Shown piece after piece: positions 57,066-64,000 of a DNA stretch of 64,000 nt. Numbering within the stretch: the first letter of the stretch is position 1; every line of letters begins with the position of its first letter. The DNA is taken from contig LVLI01000043.1 of the NCBI GenBank assembly GCA_001687465.1, forward strand, positions 62,001-126,000, in the 5' to 3' direction. This stretch comes from Halocafeteria seosinensis. Lineage: Eukaryota > Sar > Bigyra > Bicosoecida. Under the pieces are notes generated by a model. That model searched no databases. It saw only the letters and a program-made list of their open reading frames with translations, and was not told where the DNA came from. Made by a program: the position numbers and the translations under genes.

Positions 57066-58345
57066 TCACTCAAGACCGGTTCGTCCATATCGCCCTGAGC
57101 TACTAGCACCGGTACTTTGATTCCTTCGTGTTGTAACCAGTTCAGTATACAGGTTGTTCTTGTCCTGAGTCAAGCGTTCAACCTCCCGGCGGAGTTCGGC
57201 CGAGTTCATCTGTTCGCGTTCTAGAGAATCCCTTAGACCATCCATCTTACTGTCTTGCTTCTCAATGGTTTCCTGCTTTCGATTCAAATCTTGTTGCAAG
57301 GTGGCGGCTTTATCAGAGTTTTTTCTAGCATCCTCTTGTGTCTGTCAAGGAAAGAGACTTATATCCATGATGCCGAAGGCAAGGAATACTTCCTGATAAC
57401 ATACTCTTTCTAGGAGGGAAGTCAGTTTTTCGATTTGAGCATCCTTGTCTTCCAACTGCCTAGTGAAGGTGTTTTCAACGCTTACTCGCAATCTGGCTAC
57501 TTCATTTTGTATCTTGCCACTGTTGGCAGCGGGAGCCACGGTCTCTAAGTACTTCGCCGTGTTGCGGGTGGCAAGTGAAAGGGGTGTTCTCCCTTCCTGC
57601 AGAGCGCAGAATCTCTCATGAAATTCAGCTCCTACAAGCAAACATGACCAGTACGATCAAAGTACCTTGTCTTCTGTTGCCGCGTTGACTCCGTATCTCT
57701 CGATGAGAAGTTGTACACAGTCCTCATTCCCCTTAGCAGCAGCAAGATGCAGCGCGGTTTGTCCGCTCTGAAAGCCGAATCGCAAAACGGGTGGTCTATG
57801 GATATGCTAATTGGAAAAAAGCAATAGCAGACGAACCTTATCTTTGTAGTGACAGTTAGCTCCGTAAACGTCGGCAAGTAGCCTCATACTTTGGATATCA
57901 CCGCCCTCTGCTGCCCAGAATAGCGCAGTCCGTCCAAGCTGCAGATAATGTTGTATAGGGTAAAACTGGTAGGTGATTAAAATAGCGAATGTACGTACTT
58001 CATCCGTGGCATCGACATGTACGCCGTGAGTAAGCAAAGTATCCATGCAGTCGACCTTCTGGGACTTGGCTGCCACAATCAACGGGATATCTCCCTGACC
58101 ACATGGGAAAAGCAGACCCTCAAGGACTGAACAACATGACACGTATTGATGTCTCTTACCTTGATCGAGCCGCAATTATTGAGGTTCGGGAGGTTGTCTT
58201 GGCGCAGCAAATTTTCGAGGTTCGCCACATCGCCCGCCCTGCACGCATCTTGTATCACCGAGAGGGGCTCCTGCATGTTAGCCGGTTGGCGTTTGTGATA
58301 CTGACTAAGCATTCTACGCCTCATTGTATCCGATAATTGGCTCAA
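57066..58345 (-). CDS. Ankyrin-repeat and coiled-coil protein B, six exons
   Basis: Exons 58345-58160, 58094-57999, 57938-57837, 57767-57666, 57596-57405 and 57341-57066 give about 317 codons. Repeats read DIPLIVAAKSQKVDCMDTLL, LGRTALFWAAEGGDIQSMRL, GQTALHLAAAKGNEDCVQLL and RTPLSLATRNTAKYLETV, one per exon, with phase-0 introns as in the neighbouring gene A. The C-terminal 150 residues are coiled coil (LEREQMNSAELRREVERLTQ) with a short Ser/Gly tail. The layout of ankyrin repeats then coiled coil matches gene A in miniature, so the two are probably paralogues from a tandem duplication. Function is unknown. Confidence 0.85.
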
Positions 58346-59008
58346 AGGAATTGCACCTATGCAAAAGATCTCAACTGGATCGCTGAGAAATTTCCTGACA
58401 CTGCTTCAACCTCGATACAACGATTGATGTATTCCACAGCGCTACGTTGATAATCGTTCACGGAATAGAAAATTTTTGACCTTTTTTTTCTTCTTCTTTT
58501 TCTTTCTGTGACTTCGCACAATCAACACGGTTAAACTTTCTGATGCGTCATGCACTCTGCCTGCGTTGTGTGTATTCAACTTCAACTATAGTAAGTACCC
58601 GTCTGCGTGCTGTTCGCTACATTTGTGAAAATGGGGGCAGCTGCGGCGCTGCGACCAGGAATCCAAACATGCAACAACATCGTGGTCTAAACAACGATAG
58701 AGCTGAGGTTGGATGATTAGCACCGGAAAGATACATCGTACTTGTGGTCAAGAGGGTTGGAACTTCAATTAGAAAGACACGAGGGCTTATCATCACATCA
58801 GCTACCGGTTCCAACACAACGTATGAAGGCGTAGCCTCGGCTAACGGGCACTTAACTTGTCACTGACTGCTATGCGACTTTGAACGGCAAGATTGTAGCA
58901 GCTGTACTCCAGTGCAGTACTCTGTACAAACTGCACTGTAGATGGATAGGTAACTGAATTCCAGACTGAGAATTTCCAGTATGTGTGACACCTTGTGTGT
59001 ATTCAACT

Positions 59009-59044
59009 ATCACACACAAATGTGACAGATAGCCCACCGGCCGT
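59009..59044 (+). repeat. Dispersed repeat, copy 3
   Basis: CACACACAA followed by ATGTGACAGATAGCCC and ACCGGCCG, nearly identical to copy 1 at 22766 over more than 30 bases. Confidence 0.75.
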
Positions 59045-59302
59045 GCTACAATACTTGTACAACTGGGATACTTTACCCAAAACACAACTATCACCAACAG
59101 CAATGCGAGCGATGTAATCCCTGAAGAAAAGCAATCATCATACCACGCTGCACGCAATCGAACATTGAATGCAAACCTTCGCGGACGAGTCCTTTAGCAA
59201 TCCAGCCCTGTCCAGAGAGGCTCTGGGTGTGTGTATCCAGCCCTACCCTAAACTTTAGGGCCTAAAGACTCTTAGTAAAGAGATTAGCAATTCCTGATGC
59301 GG

Positions 59303-59318
59303 ACTTCAACTTCAACTT
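59303..59318 (+). promoter_or_regulatory. Candidate promoter element ACTTCAACTTCAACTT
   Basis: Perfect copy of the motif at 63749-63764, each in sense orientation 145-180 bases upstream of a gene start (59481 and 63894). Both are followed within 12-20 bases by a TTTATT-ATTGTGG-like segment. Confidence 0.5.
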
Positions 59319-59480
59319 CCCATGAATGGGCTCGGGTCTTTATTGTGGTCAAAGATAAGGATACAGTACTTGTTTTGTCCATGTTTGGGGGTGGTACATA
59401 TGTGGCTTGGTTAGGTTGATTAAGCTTGCCTTGGGGATCTGGTCTCCTCTGTGTATTTAGCGTAGTTAGAGGACTGAAAG

Positions 59481-60380
59481 ATGCCGGCCACCGCGGGACG
59501 AGTTCGCATGTATGTCATATACACGTTCATATACACCCTTGTTGTCCCATTCACTCACTTTTTCCTGTCTTATTCGATGCGCTGCAGGCCTGCGAACAAC
59601 CGGGTGCATGTGAGCAGCACGTTGGGAACGACGGATGTATGGAGAAATGTGATCAAATACGACCCGTATGCCAACGAAAATGAAAATCAGCAATCACAGG
59701 TACGTAGGGGTCATATATTCGACTATTTGAGCTGGAGAAAGGATTTGAATTATCTCGTGGAGGGAATGCAGGAAGGAACGGAACGAGCAGAGCAAGGGAA
59801 GGGCTTGATGCAGCTAGCGAAAATGAAGAAAATGGTATGTCGACGTGAATATGTACAAGGAGTATTAATTGTTATTTATTGAGTCTGGCGTTTTCTTGTG
59901 CAAAAACAGGGAGATGATACTGGAGAGAGCGAAAAGAAATATGACATTCGAAAACTGTCGCATCGTCGGAACAGATTGTCGTTGGAAGCGGCAACCACTT
60001 TAGGATGGGCCCCGAAGTTCGAAGATTACAAAGAGAGTAAAGATGACGATGATGATGGCTCCACAGCGTCAAGCGAAGGAAGTTCTTCGGATGATAGCGA
60101 CTCTTCTGAGGACAGAAAGCACCGGTCTAAGCACAAGAGCTCTCACAAACGCAAGCATTCTGGGTCCCGTGACAACAAAAAATCATCCAGGCAGCGGTCT
60201 TCCTCGAAGAGGTCAAGGTCAAGATCACGCGATAGGAAGTCCAAGCACCGGCACCATCGCAAGTCTTCTTCTCATCACAAGAAACACCATAAGAAAGACG
60301 ACCGTGAGCACAAGTCTCATAAGCACCACAAGAAGGAAAGGAAGCGTCGTTCCCGGAGCTCTTCGTCGGAATCCGATTAG
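59481..60380 (+). CDS. Lys/His/Ser/Arg-rich probable nuclear protein
   Basis: Exons 59481-59509, 59588-59699, 59763-59834 and 59910-60380 sum to 228 codons. The N-terminus GRVRMPANNRVHVSSTLGTT followed by VWRNVIKYDPYA is conserved-looking, and joining exon 1 to exon 2 restores it. The third exon boundary is inferred: the 63-nt intron 59700-59762 is in frame and could be retained. A short conserved-type block (YDIRKLSHRRNRLSLEAATT) precedes an acidic Ser/Asp stretch and a long SR- and KH-rich tail (repeats of KHK, SSKRSRSRSRDRKS). Such tails are typical of splicing-related proteins in nuclear speckles. I do not recognise the family with certainty. Confidence 0.8.
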
Positions 60381-60784
60381 CGCATACACATTTCATGAAT
60401 GACTGAACAGCAGAGATGCTGACATATGAATGTGTTTCCTTTTATTCGGCAATACAAACGGACTATGAATGCAAGTTTAGCACCGTGTGGTAGGTATTGA
60501 ATAGAAGCAAGTCTTCCGGATATCTGATTAACTCCCAATCGATATCGATGTATGTAACATGTGCTGCATATTCACTGGGGAGCATGTCCTCCTCCCTGAG
60601 TAACTTGGCGCTCATTGCCAGTAGGCTTTTCTATTTGAATGAGTCGATATAAAGTTTATAAACCCAGCAAACTCTCAATAGGGTACAATAGTTAAACCCA
60701 ATAACCGTGTTTGATACAGTGGCCCCCAAAAAGAAAAAAAATAAAATATTTATAATTTTCTATCTTTTTCCGCATAAAATAACA
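60381..60784. other. Intergenic, no feature seen
   Basis: AT-rich in its last 100 bases, just before the COMMD9 start, and probably holds that gene's promoter and 5' UTR. Confidence 0.35.
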
Positions 60785-61921
60785 ATGACATCAGCTAATG
60801 AGTCTGGTCAGCAGCATCCATTGAATGCATTGCTGTATATTCAGAGCAAAGAGGGCCTCCAGAGTATCCTCCAGATCACTTTCCGCTGCCGACATCTCTT
60901 TCATACAGCGTTCCAGGATGATGAGGAGGTGTCCTACACACCATCGGAGCTGTATAGAAGGGAGAAGAAGGACCAAAAGTACTTGAAATCGTCGGATAAG
61001 GGGGGAAATGGCGAAAAACACGCTGTAGGAGCCCTGAGTTCCACGGACCGAATGCTCATTGAGGTGCGTATACACGTCTTTTCAAGGCTCTCCGGGGCTC
61101 TTATATCTGCATGAGGAAGAGTTCAATTGATTCATGTGTGTGTTGTTATGTCCGTGGGAGCGCAGGAAGCAGTGAACAGAGCGGCGGACCACTTTGAAGA
61201 GAAGCCTTCCGTGAACCAAACTATTCAGGTATGGCCTCAAACTCGTTATTATGGCAGAAATCTAAAGCCCACAAATAAGAGATGAGAATGGTTTGAAATT
61301 TGTTTTCGTTGCGTGTCGTTGCAGCTCTTGGAAGAGATAGCCAAAGTTATCCGCACTCTGCTGGTCCAAAGTGCTACACTACAAAGTGCTGAAGATATCC
61401 AGAAATTACTTCCAGAAGGCGTGGATGAAAGGCTGCAAGAGCTACTCACAAAGGTAATTCCAACGACTCCTATCTGATGTTCATGAGAGGGGATGGTCTG
61501 GAAGTTAACATCTTCGAATTTGTTATTATTTGCTGCAGCAATTGGGAAAAAAGTTAGGACTATGGAGATCAGCGAGTAGTGAAGGCAGACTGAAAAATCC
61601 TACCCTAGAGTCTTTTAATTGGCAAGTGGATCTATCGACGCACTTTTCTGATATCCAATCCGCAACGAAGCAGCCGCACACTGTGCTAAACTTTGATGTG
61701 CGCCAACCTCCGAAACATGAAGACGAAATTGGAGAAACTCAATCAATAACATGCCGCTTGAACAAAGGTTAGTTCGCTGCTCGTCCTTAGTATAATGTCC
61801 CTCTTGCATCTAATAATCCTAGGGATTTGTGAGTACAACAGAGACTCTCGATACAATGCTTTCAAGTTTTCACGAAATCCGTGATCAGTTGACTGCAATG
61901 GCTGGGGAGCCTTCCGGTTAA
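60785..61921 (+). CDS. COMMD9: COMM-domain protein, COMMD9-like
   Basis: Exons 60785-61063, 61166-61228, 61325-61453, 61539-61767 and 61842-61921 sum to 260 codons. The C-terminal COMM domain shows LESFNWQVDLSTHFSD and ends with RLNK|ETLDTMLSSFHEIRDQLTAM, almost the exact COMMD9 closing helix. The fit appears only if the last acceptor is the TACAACAG at 61841. The N-terminal helical half contains a 30-residue polar insertion, making the protein longer (259 aa) than the human one (198 aa). COMMD9 is one subunit of the ten-member Commander complex that recycles membrane proteins from endosomes. It acts as an obligate assembly partner, not as an enzyme. The gene is convergent with its neighbour, only 32 bases from stop to stop. 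Confidence 0.9.
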
Positions 61922-61953
61922 TCGTGGAATTCGTTGAATAACTACCAGTCTGG

Positions 61954-63597
61954 TCAACCTCCATTGAGTGCAGACCAAACTGTTGCGATGAACATATCCT
62001 TTTCTTGGCCACCAAGGCATTCAATCAAGTCCATTAGGTCGTGGCGTCTGGCTAAATCTTGGACTTCAGCGGGGGGTTGTTGACCGCGTAGCGGAAGCGG
62101 GGGCTCGATAACTAATTCAGCGAGCAAATCTTCATTGTGCCCGTGGGCAAACTCGCGAAGAGAATGGGCCAAATGATTCGTTTCCAACCGACGCTCTATC
62201 AGGGCCTGTATGAATGCACTGCGAATAGGACCAGAGGCTACTGACCACAATTCAAAGAGAAGCTGCATCCTTTGTTTAGGAATAAGCGTGTGTATACCGG
62301 CTTCTGGTGCAGCCGTATGTTGGTTTCCGGATGAGCTCTGCGTGTTAGGGGACTTCTGCGTAGGTGGCATTACTATCTTTGTTTCTTGAAGAGCTGAATG
62401 CGACTTATCCCCGCTAAGTGTGCGGTACTGTTGCGACACTGGATCCCGTAGCTTACTCTCATAATGATGACCGCTGGTATGATCTTCATCATCGATATCT
62501 GTACTATCGCTATTGTTCGCATCGAAACCATTTGCACCGCCGTTGTAGAAAATGGAGTGTGAAACGACGTCCGATCCCTTTGCCTCGCCGTTATTTCCTT
62601 CCACAATGCCATTGAGTTCCCTACGGGAGGAGGTAGTAGCCCACTTGGTTTCCGGTTGATCATACGCTGCATGCCTGTTTCTTACGTTTTCGATGCAGAC
62701 GCCATGACTCGCACCCAGTCCTTCAACAGCACTACAGAGGTTATCTTCAGTATCTATATCTTGAGACTCTGGAGATACTACAGCAGAGTCATCATTCCTT
62801 CTAGCCTCAGTTGTTATGTCAATGAAACCCAGCTCACCATCATCTCCTTCCGGCCTCCCAGGAATGTCTACTGGTGAAGCCGCTCCAAATCCCTCAGAAC
62901 CAACATCACAAGTTCTACCAGCCCTCGCGTGTCCATCAACTGCACTCCATCTTCCAGAGTTTGAATTGACTCTGTTCGAGCTTCCGGTTAGCTGGTTCTG
63001 GTGTTGCCTCAAAATGGCATTTCTACTCAGATCCGAGTGGTGCTTCACCACATGGAAGCCACTGTCTCCGCCAGATCCCACAGACACTGAATCATCACTA
63101 AGAATGCTCTCATTCCCGGCATCCGGAGGGGAATTCTGCATTTGAAATCCAAACAGTGCTGGCTAACACAGAGAAGCAAACAGTACGATACCACTTCGTA
63201 CCTGTATAATTCTAACATTGCGATGTGTACTCGGCTCTTGCCGTACACTCTCCATGCGCGTTCCATTGGCCACAGCATCTGCTTCCCGTCAACACCAAAA
63301 TGTCTCTCAATAACAAACAGCAAGAGAGCAATAAATTACGCTTCCTCCTCACGTACCTAAGTTGTTGTGGAAGGAACTGGGTCGCGACATTCCGAAGCTC
63401 CCGGGACTGTCGCCCGCCCATGACACCTCTTCAGAATCATCAGAATCATAAAAAGTGGCTTCCATAACTTGGTCCCGTGGAGGTGGAACTGCATTGTGTC
63501 CACTTAATGGCGCATTCAAATCCGAAACGCGATTAGGAAGTGAGGATGAGTCGCCTCTTTCGGAGGCTCTCTCCCTCTCTGGAGTTCGTTCAGCCAT
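61954..63597 (-). CDS. Ser/Asp-rich protein with a helical C-terminal region
   Basis: Exons 63597-63357, 63281-63202 and 63135-61954 sum to 501 codons. The small middle exon (80 nt) is needed to keep the frame. The first 380 residues are disordered, rich in Ser, Asp, Asn, Gly and Glu. The last 115 residues look folded and helical (MQLLFELWSVASGPIRSAFI, FAHGHNEDLLAELVIEPPLP, RRHDLMDLIECLG, KDMFIATVWSALNGG). No domain name comes to mind. The start MAERTPERERASERG was preferred. In-frame ATGs lie a few codons further up. Function unknown. Confidence 0.75.
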
Positions 63598-63893
63598 GAC
63601 CATCGACCGACCCCTCAAGAGGGGTTCGTTGCCGACATTTTCACACCACTATTACAACTCGTTCCATCCTCCTCCCTTTTATTGTCCAGCCTAATGTAGG
63701 AGGGTCCCGACGGAAAAGCGCAATCGTACAATCTTTTCGGAGACTTTTACTTCAACTTCAACTTGGGACCTGCCGTTTATTCATTGTGGACGCGCTGATT
63801 TCAGCCAGATTTGAGACTGTAGAGTGTATGCATCGCTCGGGTGGGAAAGCACCGTTTGATTGAGTGATTTTCCCCTGCTGTACGCGCGGGAAA
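63598..63893. promoter_or_regulatory. Divergent promoter region with CTTCAACTT motif
   Basis: About 300 bases between two divergent start codons. It holds ACTTCAACTTCAACTT at 63749-63764, 130-145 bases upstream of the plus-strand ATG at 63894. Confidence 0.45.
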
Positions 63894-63927
63894 ATGCCAC
63901 CGAAAAAGAAAGGCGGCAAGAAAAAAG
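63894..63927 (+). CDS. First exon of a gene leaving the window
   Basis: ATG followed by MPPKKKGGKKK and a canonical donor GTGAGT at 63928. Basic Lys/Gly starts of this kind are common in several ciliary and ribosomal proteins, so no identity can be given. The rest of the gene lies beyond the right edge. Support comes from the start, the donor and the upstream motif shared with the gene at 59481. Confidence 0.55.
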
Positions 63928-64000
63928 GTGAGTTAGCGACCTCCATGTGGGGCTGTATACAGCTTATTTGACGCCTGTTATGGCTCCTTTGCATGATATA

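Larger units (their letters stand above)
58346..59480. other. Intergenic region with dispersed repeat and promoter-like motif
   Basis: No gene seen over 1.1 kb. Contains a T-rich run near 58482, a TTCAACTTCAACT motif at 58575-58587, repeat copy 3 at 59009-59044, and the longer motif at 59303-59318. Confidence 0.5.

Noticed and set aside
58870-59157. 95-codon minus-strand frame
   Set aside because: It spans the dispersed repeat and has no protein-like features.
1-64000. tRNA or rRNA genes
   Set aside because: I looked for T-loop-like GTTCGAATC and paired acceptor arms and saw no convincing case. A covariance-model scan would be needed to exclude them.

Overview
The window is nuclear DNA from a unicellular, very probably flagellated eukaryote. 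Genes lie on both strands and are cut by many short GT-AG introns, mostly 60-120 nt, with a few of 26-45 nt and one of 291 nt. Intergenic gaps run from about 30 bp to 2.2 kb. Clear orthologues of eukaryote-wide genes are present: UBE3C-type HECT ligase, UBC13/UBE2N, NPRL2 of GATOR1, a P4-ATPase, COMMD9, and a tubulin tyrosine ligase-like (TTLL) enzyme. The TTLL gene points to modified microtubules and hence a cilium or flagellum. I cannot name the lineage from sequence alone.

Layout. 1-6.7 kb: the 3' end of an unknown gene, a coiled-coil gene, an inverted-repeat (foldback) element with internal tandem repeats, and a decayed C2H2/FLYWCH/MULE-like transposase gene. 7.2-15 kb: UBE3C (+), a membrane-anchored Nudix hydrolase (-) and NPRL2 (-). 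15-25 kb: a P4-type lipid flippase, a large disordered protein and an acidic PH-domain protein, all on -. 25-33 kb: a long gene-poor stretch with two copies of a decayed coding fragment, surrounding an intronless gene that fuses a PX-like domain, an AttH/CrtC lipocalin-like domain and an isoprenyl diphosphate synthase; then an acidic disordered protein. 33-48.8 kb: a gene for a protein of about 3,270 residues built of coiled coil and about eight GAF-like modules, divergent from the TTLL gene, followed by UBE2N. 49.7-58.4 kb: a mucin-like membrane protein, a protein with two FCP1-type HAD domains (the second without its catalytic motif), and two adjacent ankyrin-repeat genes. 59.5-64 kb: an SR/KH-rich nuclear-type protein, COMMD9, a Ser/Asp-rich protein, and the first exon of a further gene.

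Themes. Several genes concern ubiquitin (UBE3C, UBE2N), nutrient signalling (NPRL2) and endosomal or membrane traffic (P4-ATPase, COMMD9, PX and PH proteins). The giant GAF/coiled-coil gene and the TTLL gene share a very short intergenic region and may be co-expressed in a cytoskeletal role. The two most novel items are the PX-AttH-prenyl synthase fusion, a candidate one-polypeptide terpenoid enzyme, and the multi-GAF coiled-coil giant.

Exon boundaries given here were inferred from splice motifs, reading phase and family alignment from memory. No transcript or database data were used.
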